Shown: piece by piece, positions 35,601 through 52,156 of the stretch | How the letters are laid out: every line of letters starts with the position of its first letter | How positions within the stretch are numbered: the stretch's first letter is position 1 | Source: Casuarina equisetifolia | Taxonomy: Eukaryota; Streptophyta; Magnoliopsida; Fagales; Casuarinaceae | DNA length: 64,000 bases | Assembly: GCA_028551475.1 (NCBI GenBank) | Contig: CM052360.1 | Location: forward strand, 8,668,501-8,732,500 | Direction of reading: 5' to 3' | The notes under the pieces: model-generated | What the model was told of the DNA's origin: nothing | Databases searched by the model: none | The model's input: only the letters and a program-made list of their open reading frames with translations | Translations under genes and position numbers: made by a program

Positions 35601-36630
35601 CGTCGCTCAGTTGTCCAGGAAATTAACTCTTTCCCTGCGGCCAGGCAACTATTTTCTTGTCAGCAATTTGGGCCTCTTGTTGAGACAAGCTGACCTCACC
35701 AGTTGCTTCTCTTCTTCCCTCTCATCGATGCCTCTTCCTCGTCCTCGTCCTCTTGTCTTTCTCATCTAACTGTCTGTTCCACTTCTAAGGAGGTATCATC
35801 TTCTCCATTCAGCTCTAAGAAGTATCCCTTTAACACACGTAGTACATGATTTTGTCATCATTTTTCTTGGTGTTGGGCTTGGTGATGGCAGTGCCTGGAT
35901 CGAGTTTCAAGTGGAAGGGGCCAGTCGTGAAGATGTCACTTCCAAGTTATAGGTAAGCTTTGCCAAGGAATTTTCTGTAGCAGTTGTTTCAGAACTTATT
36001 TAAATCTCAAGTTGAGATTTCTATTATAGGAGCCTCTGCCCCTACTTGGTGACTATTAATCTCTGTGGTTTGGAATTGCAGCGGCCTAACCGAGCATAAT
36101 CCCAACCTTCTCAAGTATGCTTGCCAGATTGAGTGCAGGTCCTCTTTTCTCCTCGAGTCTCTACAAATTACTTTTTGGTTCTTGTCAAGCGTTACATTAT
36201 TCCTTTTGTTATGGATAATAACTAAAGAAATGATGAAAAAAAGGAGAGAAAATTCTCGTCTTCTATGACAAACCCGTGCAAATTAACTCATAACTAATGT
36301 TTGAATCAACAAGTTATACTTGTGATTTTGATATAAATACGAACATTTAACTGTGGTATCTTCCTGAATAATGTCTGATATAGGGTGCGAGCAGTGCAGC
36401 CGGCTGCAGTAGCAGGACCAGCAACCAAACTCAATAATGACAGAGAACGTTATTCAGTACAACGTCGTTGCACTGTTGTGGATTCTACATCTGAGGAACA
36501 CATGGATAGTATAGAAAAACTCAGCATGTCGGTGATGTTGTCAAAACCCATACTGGCTTTGGAGTTCAGTTGTTTGAAAATGAAGGTAGAAGCTCCAATT
36601 CTAGTTTCTTCTTCCTCCAGAAAGTCGTAG
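32620..36630 (+). CDS. NXD1: NXD1-like protein (neoxanthin-deficient 1)
   Basis: Ten exons: 32620-32684, 32801-32884, 33111-33174, 33381-33427, 34065-34119, 34445-34483, 34674-34842, 35892-35952, 36082-36138, 36384-36630, encoding 295 aa in continuous phase. The sequence (YGEAPWIFKG, SALYQLHLVKAETARACIP, YTLGGFFLASYDDSPAGVF, KEVGLPSQVARIS, NPNLLKYACQIECRVR, VMLSKPILALEF) matches plant NXD1/ABA4-interacting-type proteins with an acetoacetate-decarboxylase-like fold. NXD1 is needed for neoxanthin accumulation, a step on the way to abscisic acid; its biochemical activity is unclear. Intron 1 (32685-32800) begins GC: GGCAG/GCAAGT. Two in-frame ATGs exist (32605 and 32620); the second is preferred because MDVGETRC resembles family starts. 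Intron 7 is about 1.05 kb and holds unrecognised sequence. The neighbouring SCPL45-like gene repeats the Arabidopsis At1g28100-28110 pair. Confidence 0.93.
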
Positions 36631-37151
36631 TAGCGTAACCATTGAAGAAATTCTTTCGTAGTCTAGTAGTTTCTTCTTGCTCCGAAATTGAAAGAGGAAT
36701 AAGCATACGGCAGAAATTTTTTATGTTCTTGCGGTGGTGATATGCACAAGCGTACAAATAAATTAAGTTCATTTGCCTTAATGGCTCCCACTTTTTAAAT
36801 TTTCTAGTGCTTTTTACATTGTAGGAATGTGACGACAGCTTCTGGTAATACTGATGAAAACCCAACATCTCTCGCTTTTAAGCTTTTCTTAAATTATCTT
36901 GTAATGGTCGTGTACTTTTGCACTGGTCCTTACTTGAATAGCGCAACACAAACTACTAGAAAGTGACCAAAAAAACACTTCCTTTGCCATTTACTTGAGA
37001 ACTTTACAGAATTCTTCCACATTCCACAGCATGGACAAATACAAGGAACCAACAAACCAATAAATTGCAGTTTTCACTCTCAAATGATCAACCTTCTGTA
37101 ATCAAACGCTACTTACTAACTTGATCTGGCACCCAAGAACTGATCAGGGGA

Positions 37152-40279
<3,128 letters not shown>

Positions 40280-40398
40280 GGTTGAAACGAGAGAGCGGAG
40301 CAGATGGAGAGAGGCTCAGAATATGAGAAAATGAGAAGGGGCAGCTAAAGATGTCGTCCACTGGGGGGCATTATATACAAGGAGCAGCTCTCGTTCTC

Positions 40399-40430
40399 TG
40401 TAATTATTATTATTATTATTATTATTATTT
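40399..40430. repeat. (ATT)n microsatellite in the SCPL promoter
   Basis: About ten ATT units roughly 120 bp upstream of the minus-strand SCPL start codon, probably in the promoter or 5' leader. Confidence 0.85.
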
Positions 40431-42007
40431 AAACTTTTTGGTTCCTCTGGAAGGCTTGGACCCCATAACTGAAAATGATGGTAGAGACTCCGATGACGCC
40501 GTTTGAGTGTGGGCATTGTAGGATGTGGGCATGATATGGGCTGACTCAGCAAATTGGCGTTAACTGCTCTGGAAATTGGAAGGGACAGAACTTGTTCTTG
40601 AGTGCTGTAAGTAATTATTCACTGAAACACAGTGGACAAGGAACAAATAACCCTGCCTTCCTTAAGATGACTTAGTACGCTGTTCCACTCTGAGGAGCTT
40701 TCCAGTATTTTTTGTGATTTTTCGTGTCGATGTAATTATAACTATTAAGGAAATCAGTCAGAGAAATCCCTTTTATCTGAGGAAAAAAGGATGGGGGAAT
40801 TATGACTCACGACGGCTAATGTCAGCAGAAAGGGGCAAAGCATTATGTTCTTTTGGGTTTTCCCAGAATAATTTCTGCCTTCACCCACTCACTGCACGTA
40901 TCCACACAAGTACATATCCAAATCTAGATTTCCCACTCAGTACTGGTGGATGACTTTTTGTTCCGTAAATTCTGTAAATTCTACTGCCTCGAAACGTAGG
41001 TAGAAGTAAATGTCCAAGCAAAAATGTACGACATTGAGAGGTATATTTTCTTCTATCAAGTCTTGCAAGACAGATTATATACCCAATATAAAATTTTTAT
41101 ATATTTAGAAATATTAATTCAAAGTCATATAAGATAAAATAAATTTAATCTAAACTATGATATTATGTTAAAATACTTAAAATTTAATTTAAAAATTAAA
41201 AAAGTATTTCATTTATTTTAATTTTATTTCAATGGATCTCATATTTGTCTGCAGCTTTCATGTTATACGCAAATGACATGGTTTTTTGTGTGAGTAAAGT
41301 TCAGGATATCTAATTCTAATAAACTATAACATGAGATTTGATACAGGACTCCTAATTTATTCCTCACGTGATGGGGAGGAGTTTAGCTGTACCATACATA
41401 ACACCTCATCCATGATGAACTCGGCTAAAAAGAGAGAAGCAAGATTCTTCATGACCATCCCTTTATGATTCATCAACTTTTTTCCGACTAAAATGTTTGG
41501 GAAAAGAAATATAAATTGAAAGAAATTGGACAACTTTTCCGAAATAACAGATTGCTCCGCTATTGTTAAAGTTTTGTTAATTAAGAATGTTATATAGAAA
41601 GGTCCTTTCTTTTATATGCTACTTTTGAAAGACTTTCATTACAGATAATACATGTGCTTAATGCCTGGTTAGTAATTAGTATCAAGAACGAAGTCTAAAA
41701 TGAAAGAAGGTGATATTTAAATATAAAATTATCCTGTTCAGCTCGTGAAACATATAAAAAGAATCTTGCCGATAAAACTCACCATCTCTGTTACCATTTA
41801 TCTTAAGAAAAGCAAATGACAGTGATACTCTGCAGAGAGCCATTTTCTTTGCTGTAGAAGATGCCCGAGCCATTATCTTTGCCGTAGGAGATGCCTGAGT
41901 AAAATCTCAAAGAACTATTTACTTTGATTGACTTGTCTAATGAGGCATTTCGTTTTGTCTCACCTCGCAGATTCTTTTCCTCATGCTCAAGCCAACTCCT
42001 TCACGAG

Positions 42008-42008
<1 letters not shown>

Positions 42009-42052
<44 letters not shown>
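42009..42052. repeat. (CT)n microsatellite
   Basis: About 21 uninterrupted CT units, the longest dinucleotide run in the window, in DNA without a recognised gene. Confidence 0.9.
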
Positions 42053-42055
<3 letters not shown>

Positions 42056-44666
42056 TTGAGGCTCCCTATGGGCCACAATACCTGAGCGACTGGTAAGAAA
42101 GTGGAGGGATAGCAGAAAGCATTTGAGAAAAGGCCTTTTCCCTGCCGCCTTCGCTTTATTACTTGACTTAGCTTTTAAAAAAACAAAGTTGTTCAACCAT
42201 TAGTCACCGGAGACTGTAGAACATAGTAAGCTACTCTCGGGCTACTTCTTTTGACACCAAAGGTCTCATTCATTCATGTTCCACCGATTCCTCCGCCATA
42301 ACAGCCGGAACGTGAATTGTGTGAAAAAGAAACGCTAGTGAAGTTTACTGTAATGGGCCACTCGTTGCTTGATTCTCTGTCACCAAATCTGATCCCTTTA
42401 CGTTCTTTAGAATTCTTCTTCTCAAAGCTGCACTTTGGAGCTGCTGAGTCATTCGATTGATTAAGAAGTCGATCAACTACACCAAATAAACAGCATTTCC
42501 GTCCAAACATTGCCGTACTTTAAGGGCCTGGAATTAGATAATGATGACGCGAGTGCCAGCCTCGCAGTCTTAAACTAAAAAGAAAAAAGAAACAAAAGTT
42601 GCCTCTTTTTATTGATGATCTTTCGTAGGTCTGCAACGTACGACAAATCAGTCTGTTTTCCAATGTCTTGTTCTCCTGGCAACCAGTGAGATCTCATCCT
42701 TTCTTGGGGAAATTCCGTTTTTGCAATATGGTTAGATGCCCCTTGCCTTTTCTTGATCTTTTACCAGATAGTGTACAGTTAAGTTGGGGTCTGTATTTGT
42801 ACAAAAAGAAAGCATTCGTTTGCCATTTGGACAACTTTTGAGTTAAAAAGAAAGAAAGCAAGATTTGGGAAATGTGCTAGAATGAAGCTTTGTACAATCT
42901 TCTATGGACTCTTGAAATGGAAGCAAAGTTGCTTTCTATCTTTTTGCGACTCTTTTACCCTACTCAATCACTTCTGTGATGATCTATCTCCAACATATAC
43001 AAAGGCGAAAATAGCTATCTTTTTAGCTTAATAATACGATATCATTCCTATTCTTGGCAAAAACAGGCATGTCAGAACATCACAATTGCAATCCATTCCT
43101 CGAATCTTGGTTCTGATTTTCCTGACTAGAAAACTAAAAACAGGGTCTCCTATGGATGCAATTGTGAAAGAAAGTTAATATAGATGTCCTTGAGCTTCTT
43201 TTTCTAGCAAAATTCTTTGTAAACCGTTATAGTAAAGTTTTTGGTCCATGGTCTTTTCGACAAAGTACATAAAACCTTTGCAGAACTCAAAGAAACTGTA
43301 GAATTGAAGAATGAAAACGTTTTTTACAAGAAGGTGAAGGTAAAATCAACGAGGAAAGTAATTATGCAGTTGATATGGGGATAACGTACACAATGGAACC
43401 CAACCAATCAAAACAGCAGAAAGAGGATACGGTGGATACGAGAGATGAAAAGAAGGATGGTGGGCTGTAAACTTGAAACTGGATGGGAACGGGAGCTGCT
43501 GGAAAGGAGGCTCTCTTTCTCATCCATAGAGAGTGGAGGATGGGGTCAACAGCATAATGATTTCTACTCGAGCATGTTGTAAATTTTTTTATTCTTGTGG
43601 AGCAAGACATTCCTCTGCGAATCATTTCTTTTTACCAAGCAAGGCCAACCATTTTGTAGATACAAAAGGCTAAACGCAGAAAAAGCCACCACAAGCACCG
43701 CCACCAACATTTTCATATCGGAACCTGGTCCAACACGTTGCCTCTGCCTTTTGCCTTTCTCTTTCTCAACTAACTTCCATACAAAGTTTCACAACTGGAA
43801 GATGTTAAAGCATATTTTGAAGAGTTGCACCAAAAGCTAATCCTATATCATCATTTCAACGTAATAATTATGAGGAGGATATAAAGTAGAGAAACATCTT
43901 AGCGAGTGATGACTTATGTTTTTTGATAATTTGGCGTCCTTGTCTCGAGATGCCTTGCCCCGCATCATCTGTCAGATGAAGAAAGGATGCGGTAAACAAA
44001 TGTGTATTTGGTTAAATATTTACCCCAGCATGGGAACCATGCCTCTGGACAGAAGGTGAAAAACGACTAAGATAATCGGATTAGGTCAAAAACACCTTTA
44101 GAATTCTAATGTCTCTTCTTCCCCATGCGCACTTTTCACCCAAAGAATGCTTTTTCATAGGTCCATTGGTGTCCACCGAGAAGGACATGGCTCCTATTAT
44201 ATACTAGTGCACATGCCCCATCAGCCACGAGACTAGAACCTTTCACTACTTCCCTATAACTTTTAAGGCAAGGTTATGGGTTTCGCATATTTTAACTAGA
44301 TGCACCAGCACAAACTGCAGCGCGTGCTTGGGTGCCATAGACCGCGTGAAAGAGGCAGATAGAAAGATAGAGATCTCAAAGGAAAAAGGTGTGTTAATGA
44401 TTCCGAGCTTCCAACGTCCAATTTACAACGTTCCATCTGAGAGGCGACAAAACGAATGTCAGAATGATGCTCTTTTTTCGTCATAAAGTCGTTTATACCA
44501 GATGTTTGAGCGTATATGTCTTTTGTGTAGCTGTTGCATTCAGCTCCTGCTCTGGAGAGGGCTCGAGGAAGACATAAAAAATAGCAGTAGGTTGGCTATC
44601 AAGATTTTAAACTCAAAACGACTTAAAACTTTTCTTACTCACATATGGCTTAAAACCCTTGGGTTA

Positions 44667-44702
44667 TTTATTTATTTATTTATTATTATTATTATTATTA
44701 TT
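44667..44702. repeat. (TTTA)n/(TTA)n microsatellite
   Basis: A few TTTA units grade into about seven ATT units. Like the repeat at 40399 it is followed by TTTAAAC-type sequence. Confidence 0.8.
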
Positions 44703-45652
44703 TAAACCCTTGAGTTTTGGTTCGCCGAGCATAGCCTAAACAATGGAAGGTAGTCCTCGTCTTCCTCTTATATGCTAAGATTCAACCATAGATAAAATGC
44801 TTTAATGGTTCAGCTAACTCACACCCACAATTCTAATTCTGGTGAAGAAGTTACTGACCCTGAGTGATGACCAAATATTTACTAGCAGGAATCAGTCTAT
44901 TAAGATGGTTGCTTATTTACGGGTCAGGTTGGGGCCTGTAGGCCCGCTTCCCAACAGTTTCTTTTTGGGGACCAGTCCATGATGCACTGTGCAAACAGGC
45001 GTCCAATACATGCAAGCCCGCATTACTTCTCGGACGACAACAGGCATTTAGAAGAAAGAAACAGATGTCAGATACAGAGCATTCGAATCCAGAACTTCCA
45101 AGCAGAATGGACAAGGAGATCCAACAGAGAAACTGGGTGCACTGCAACCACAAAAATAGCGCATGCGCCTTACGACCAAACGCAGCACAGGGAGTTCCAC
45201 CATAAGTTTCTTGTCTCTCATGATTAGCAAGCAGACAAAATAAGAAAAATGTGTTTGTCACGGGATACCACCTTGTCATCCATTTCGAAAAATGCGTCGT
45301 TAAACATTTCTTCCCACCAAATTAGGGCTCCACTGACTTTAGCAACAGGCGGATTATACAGTTAAATGCAAAGTTACCCCAAAGTAATAGCATAAACTTG
45401 TTGCATTTTGATAAATTACTTATCCTAAATAGGTAAGTAGAAATACGTTCAATGACCTACATTCCGTTGGCACTACACAAATCGACGATCAAGTCGTATT
45501 ACCACATCACACTTAAATCAGACAAAACTGCTCTCGAGCCAAAAAGAAAATCTAACAAAAATAAACAGAGAAAAAAGAAAAAAAGAGAAGCCGAAACCAA
45601 AGATAGATCAAACGCTCAAGCCACTGGTTGTTTGTCAAGCAGTACTTCTGAA

Positions 45653-48600
45653 CTATGTAGCAGCCTTCGAAGCAGAAGAATCCTGGTCAACTTCTTTCCG
45701 AGATGCATCCCAAAGTCGATGCTCGATTCCCAACTTCCTGAGCTCCATGAGACCTTGCTCAACTGAAATGCAAAATTCGGTTAAGGAATAATTCATGACT
45801 AGCCGATAAATCCTCACTCTTAACGAATGAAGTAACCTTACCATCAACAGCATCATGTGAAGATGGGGAATGTCCACTTCGGTTAATCCAAAAATGAAGC
45901 CGTTCTTTTGCCAGGTCCACCTCTATACCATGAACTTCGGCTCTTCTCCAAAAATATGTAAGCCAAGCCTGTGCAAATGGAACACAAAAACTGCTAGACT
46001 CAGCATTTTAAGGATAAATGATTGATCTGCAAAATCTATTTCTATCAAAGGAGCACGAACAAGTACTGGGCAGTTGACGGTCACTGACATAGACTCTTTC
46101 AAACCTTCATCAGAGCCAACACACAGAAAGCTCCTAACGGTGGTGAAAAAGAAATTAAAAAAAAAAAAAAACAAAAGAGAGAGAGGAAACTGAAAAGATA
46201 ACACAAAAGTCACACTAAACATATCCCCCCTCCGACTTGTTCAGCAAATAACATTTAGACATACCGAAGCTGATTTGAGACCTTCTAACAAATACTGATA
46301 CCGACTTGAAATTTTGACAGAAACGGAAATAAATGGCAACATAAATTCGTGCCAGAGCAAAGTTGGCTCTAACGGCAGTTAAGGCTGACAAGAAGAAAGC
46401 AAGATGAATTCTAGGTGTTGGCAAATATATTGCAATGCTGCTATAGGGTTACAGAACAAAAATTGGAAGAAGTAATTAATCGAGGAAAAGTAATCACGAC
46501 CTCCTTGAAAAGAACATCTTCAGACTCCTCTGGGCTTAGCTCTGCAAGAGAACATTGGTCTCAATATCAGAGCTCATGTGCCAAAGTTCATCAAGTGATC
46601 ATGCATAGAAGATTAACAAATTTAAATCAACCAACAATTAAGCTTAGAATCTAGTGATTACAAGTATATTTACTTCTACCAATCACCTTCAGTGACAGCA
46701 AATTTAGTCACCATCAATTAGATCTTACAATTATGGCACTGCCTTTGCTCTCTCAAGGGAAAAATTGATGAATAGTATTGTGAATCTTTTGTATAAGTGC
46801 TATTATGTCCGCAATCTTCAATTGATAATGGGGGTAAGTTTCCTAAATTGCAGCATGGGGTAATAGATTCTGAAGCAAAAAAGTGAAGGGAAGTTCCAAA
46901 TATGACGTACCAAATGCCTCCATAAACTTTGGATCACTTGGTGATTTAAAATCTGAAGAAATTAGAGGAAACAATAAGCACATCATAGTGAACAAAATTT
47001 TGCTAAAGAAAATGTGATTCGTGGGAATCAGACAAGCTAATTGAAGTTAGAGAGAGTGTGTAAAATGTCATGTGATCATCACCTACCTGAAATAGATAGT
47101 CGAGCAGAATTAGGACGACGTTGTTGGGCCAGTGCCAGCACAATAGCCTCCTCGACCTTGAAATTGGGCAACCAAAACAGTAATATTAATGACTATCAGA
47201 GAAGGCTAATTCATTTTAGATATAGTGCTGAATGTGAGTATTAAATCACTTTTTCTCCCAATCAAACAAGAGGAACAATTTACTAGTAGTAAACCTTCAA
47301 CGAGGCAAGCTCCTTCAATCCCATTTCAACTGAAAGCATACTCTCAATATTTCCTTCTCCAGTAAAATCATTTAAATCTTGAACGATACTCCTCTTCTCG
47401 GGGTCATCATCACCTGATAAACAAATCACGCAACAGTGAGAACGTGTCACTATTTCTAACAAAATGGAAATGACAATTCTCACCCAGCATTAAAGAAAAA
47501 AATAACTGCATGTGCTGGTTAGGAATTACTAGCCTTTTTCCCAACCTTCCTCCTTGGCCTTTTGTCCAGCAGAAAGGACAACCTCAAATGGAAGAGGTGC
47601 TAAGGAAGACCAATGTTCATACTTCGACATTGCAATGTCAGGACAGATACCTACAAAAATGGAAAAGGTTATACAAGATAGGACTTTTTTCTTTTTTTAA
47701 TTTCGCGGGGAGGGGGTGGGGGGGGATTTTACTTGCGGAGAGGGGACTCGAACCTCAGCCACTCATGTAAAACCCCCTCCCCCCCCACCCCACATGCTAC
47801 CAAGCCGCTGAGGGCTCATGCATAATATAACCGTCCCATTGTTTAGCCAAAAACAAATTAAAACAAGACATTGAGTATGAATGAACATTTGCACTAAAAC
47901 TGAAAAAATCCAGATTTCAAAATAGGTCCTAATCGAAGTTGGGGGGGCTAAAAGTGAAACAAGGTTTGAAAGGATTTTAAAGCTTCACCATATGTTCCAA
48001 ACTCATATGCATAACTGAGTACTTGAGTTATGTCATTAAAAAAAAAATGTTTAAAGTGAAAAGAGAAGTAATTCCCTCCACAATGAATGAAAGCATATTC
48101 TAGATTACCGTATTTTGCAGCTAAGCCCCAGTAGCGAGCAAGCCAACACCTCTTCAGAACAACTTCTTCCTGAAAATAGCAATGGATACTTAACATCCAG
48201 ACAACAACTATGAGGCTCCTAACAACCATGCAATGACATACCATCTCTTTCTGAGTCAGTATCATTCTTTGTGTCATTGATCGAAGAGCTTTTACTTCAG
48301 ATTCAGCTCCCTGGAGCTGTTGCGTAACAGCTGCAACCTCATCTTTTGCATTCTGATTCAAGCAACAAACAAAGTCAATACTTCAGACATAGCAGTAGTA
48401 GCAGCAAAAAAAGCCCCTCAGAAACTACTCGATTAGAAAAAAAAACAAAGAGTGTCCAAGGCATGCTAGCATACTCACTGCCACATCAGATCGAAGGGAA
48501 TCAATTTCCTTGTCTACTCCATCCTTGGGCTTTTTTGCATCTTTCAGTGCAGCCTGTGAGATATAAAGGTCTCATCAAGGGAGTGTCTCTTAAGGACAGA

Positions 48601-51217
48601 ATTCTAACCATGCTTGTGCATCTGAGAGGTTATAGCCCAAAAATCCAGACATGTGAAAACACCGATCAAGTTGTTGTGATTCAAACCAATGTAGAACATT
48701 TGTATAATGTTAAAGTTACACCTAATGCTAACCATTTGCATACTTGTAATGAAGGCACATTTCAAGTTTCAGTTGTTACCTCTCTTTGACGCAGTGCAGC
48801 CTCCTTTCTGATGACAATCAGTATAGAATGTTATCACATTTACCTTAAGAATTAAAAAAAGGCCACACGTGAAGCGGGTTAGGACTTGAATTCACCTGCT
48901 CAAAAGTTTAGCTTCCAAAGATACGCCCTCTCCAAGAGCAGCAACCTGTAGACTTGTTATTAAGCAGCAAAGTTTAGAAATTGCATTAGCAGAAAATGAT
49001 GCATCAACAAATAATGTTATGCGAATGCGTTTTGTACTTCAAATCACCTAACCCTCAAATATTTTAAAAAGAAAAATTTCTAGATTAACCAACGGCACTT
49101 AAGTGGTAAGAATGCATTTCACAAGACAACTTTAGCTCTTAGTGCAGGCATGAATTGGCTTATGGGGTATTCTTTTGTCATTGAACAAGAGAACTAGGTC
49201 AATTCCCATACAAGAGAAGTTCTACATGTTGGAAACCGAGTACACTCTACTATTATGCTGATCAGATGAAAACAAGCCAACCACCTGTTTCTCAAGCTCC
49301 TTCACTCTAGCCTCTGCTTCTTCACATCTATCTTCCTCAAGTCTAAGCTGTACATCAAATTTCAAAACATAGTTAACAACTGATAAGTGAAATAACGTGT
49401 GTAGATAAAGAAATCACTTTGCCGGTGAAAGACAGCAAGAAAGTTGCACCTTTTCTACAATATTCTCATTCTCTTCTTGCAGCATGTCTAGCTGTAAGGT
49501 AAGAAGTCGTCAATTTCAAACAAGCTCCTCAGGGATAACACAGTCTATTTCTATATGTCTAAGGGTAATATACACAGCATATATTCGGTTTTAAAGCGAA
49601 AAAAAAAAAAAAAAGTAAACATGGACATTAATGTAGTTGACATACTTCATCACGAAGTGCTGAAGCCTCACGCTTATCTCCTGAATCTTTTGATTTAAAA
49701 TCCCCCATGTCTGATGAGAATCTGCAATTCAAGCCATTAGCTCTCTACATTTTACCACGAAAGATACGGATTCACCAAAAAGCTACAGCATCCGCAACAT
49801 ACACTGATTCCATATCCGTGGGCCTCAACATATAGAAAGTAAATATAGAAAGAATCTAGACGCACGTCCATCATATGCTATCTATCCTAGATGCCAGGAG
49901 ATTACGGTATCCCCCACTAAAATGGAAAGGAACATTACATGCAAAACTAAGAGCTTCACAAGCAAGGTAAAGGTTTGCGAAGTTGCAAACAGATCAATTT
50001 TATTTGTATTTTTTGCATTTATTATAGTTATTCACAGAAGACCATAATGATCAACGATGAGTAAAACTACTGAGAATCATTAATATAGCACCATAATTGT
50101 TTTCGTGGTCATTTAGAATATAATTGCTAGATAGTCAAAATTTCTCCAACGAGCTTATACAATTCATCCGCATGTAAATTCATTTGAGGCAAGAGAGTTA
50201 TTTCCTATCTTCATTTTCTTAATTACTTTTTAACATAAGGACGCAAAATTGTCCACCTCTTATTGCTTTGCACAATTGCAGTAGAAGACTCGGCTGATGG
50301 CAACGAGACCGCAGTTCTCAATGGTACTTTATTTTGGGGTACCAATGGCACCGCTGCACGAGACGACATCGTTGGCCTTCCCGTTGGCGTCGGGCGAACT
50401 GACGGTGTTTCCTCTACAAAGTTCCGAGCCAACTAATTAAAAATATGGGAACAGAAAAACAATTAGCCTCTCTACCACACTAAAGACCACTACTTGCCTA
50501 ATGCATCAACTTTTATACAGCAACGTCCAATCATAAACAAGCTCAAAATTTCCGAAAGTTGGTTTATAGAAGTAAATGAGCTAGAATTCAGTCATAAAAC
50601 AAATATCTCACTTTACTCGGAAGTGAATATCTTTCAGTGGAAACACCTCAGAAGTAAATTCTAACTCAATGAAGTGCAAAATTTCCTCAATTCACTTGAA
50701 AAAGCAGAATTCAAAAATCAATGTAACACTAAATATGGAATCAACTGCTCATGTGACATGAACAGTACTCCGCATCGAGCTCAAACCCGATCTCGTCGCG
50801 TATCAGCTAGCACACTAAAAAGGGAAATGTAAGGCTCGAAATTACCGCAGATGAAGGAGATCTATTGGTCCTGACGGGCGGAACCTCAGGCTTTTTGGCA
50901 TTGGTGATGTTTGCATTGAGGGCAGTCCTCGAAAGAGAGAAAGGCGGAGGAGCACTGTAACGGAAACCTAGGTCGTCACCATCGTCTTCATCGTCGTCGT
51001 CGTCAGCAGTCTGGGAGGCCATGACCTGAGCTAGGCGCTGAGCCGCAGCTTTGGCAGCGAAGTTCTGAGTGCGCTTGACGGTGGAGAAAGTAGTGGCAGA
51101 AGAGGAGCGCGCGTGGCCCCCGCGCAACGGGGACATGGCCGGGGAGGACGGATTGGTGCCGGATTCGCTGGCCCATTGACGAGCGTAGACCGGGCTGTCG
51201 GTTCGATTCCGGTCCAT
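45653..51217 (-). CDS. Plant coiled-coil protein of unknown function (At5g13260-like)
   Basis: Seventeen exons in transcription order: 51217-50846, 50432-50257, 49721-49646, 49491-49450, 49347-49285, 48945-48896, 48807-48780, 48553-48479, 48352-48242, 48169-48109, 47650-47534, 47413-47295, 47156-47087, 46952-46911, 46541-46501, 45968-45842, 45762-45653, giving 559 aa. The N-terminal 180 residues are Ser/Pro-rich and disordered, with an acidic run ([11 protein letters not shown]) and a variable [15 protein letters not shown] stretch. Residues about 210-350 are heptad-rich coiled coil ([47 protein letters not shown]). The conserved C-terminal part includes [34 protein letters not shown] and [20 protein letters not shown]. 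Function is unknown; older annotations call such proteins myosin-like. Intron 11 appears to start with GC (AAAAAG/GCTAGT). Correspondence to At5g13260 is from memory and context. Confidence 0.85.
47700..47818 (-). repeat. tRNA-related, hairpin-forming insertion in intron 10 of the coiled-coil gene
   Basis: On the minus strand the segment reads GCTTGGTAGCATGTGGGG, then a C/G-rich arm, then GAGTGGCTGAGGTTCGAGTCC. The last 11 bases (GGTTCGAGTCC, plus-strand 47744-47754) match an RNA polymerase III box B exactly. Two arms, about 47706-47730 (CGGGGAGGGGGTGGGGGGGG then ATTTTAC) and about 47767-47791 (its near reverse complement), could pair into a long hairpin. It may be a SINE-like or tRNA-derived element; the family is unknown. 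Confidence 0.45.
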
Positions 51218-52156
51218 AGTGAATGCTCTGACTGAGCTTTAAAAGCCGAAAACGAGGGCAAATGCCTGCGCAGAAGTTGCCTAGATCCTCGTGTAATGGG
51301 CAAACTAGAGTGTGACCACACTGTATGCTTTGGATGCAGAAACAGAGAGAGAGGAAGCGACGGAGCGAAATAGACGCTGATTTTCTTGGACGCCTACGTG
51401 TAATCCACTAGTTTGGGCTTTCGTGAACCGGGAATGTGCTTAAATGGCATGGTAGTGGGAACCGGGAACGAGAAGTGCGCAGATCTGCGGGGAGGGTAAC
51501 ATCTCTAGGTCGGTCAGTGATCGGCATTAGATGGGATTTAGAGCATCGGCCAACGATCTTGAGTTTCCGGAATTGCCCGGCTAGCTAATGTTGAAAACAT
51601 AGTCATATCTCTTTTGTCGGTTGTCCGGATAAAGGGTTTGTATAGTGAAAGATGGGGTCCATTAAGTAGAGAATCAGATGCCGTCGGAACTTCGGCCAGT
51701 AGCTGAGATCGGCTTTTCATTCAACGGCTTCTTTAGGAGGACGCAGTGGCCGTTTCCCTGAGGATAGTTAGGTCAGGTTGATCATTGATGACGGATTCTC
51801 TCGGAACTTGTATCGTATCCCATTAAGCTGCAGACGCGCTCACGTTGGAATTATGGTACTGCAGTCAATGGGCGCGCGTGGATTTGTCTCTCCATTTTTA
51901 AACAGGGGTCGGCTGAATGGGAGCATGAAATTGCATATAAATAAAAACTAATGTGTGGATGGGAGGTAAGTGGCAGCACATAGTTAGCCATCGTTGCAGG
52001 AAAATTACTAATTAAACCCGAATAAGCAAGCAGTAACGCATTAGTAAATAATAGCACTTAAGTAAACAGGTAATTAAAAGTAAAAAACCACCAAGAGATT
52101 TAATGTCATATTTGCCAATTGTCATTGACGAATAGAAATTTCCGAGCAATTTCCCG

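Larger units (their letters stand above)
40280..45652. other. 5.4-kb interval without a recognised gene
   Basis: The first several hundred bases are the SCPL promoter. Beyond about 41 kb the sequence alternates between AT-rich stretches and moderately complex DNA. Short open frames on both strands (for example 42274-42510, 43362-43625 and 44917-45279) have no recognised domains and no exon chain I can build. Microsatellites at about 42009 and 44669 are listed separately. The right end is the 3' flank of the coiled-coil gene. A non-coding RNA gene cannot be excluded. Confidence 0.45.

Noticed and set aside
44917-45279. 120-codon minus-strand ORF downstream of the coiled-coil gene
   Set aside because: No domain, and an overlapping ORF of similar length on the other strand is equally unconvincing.
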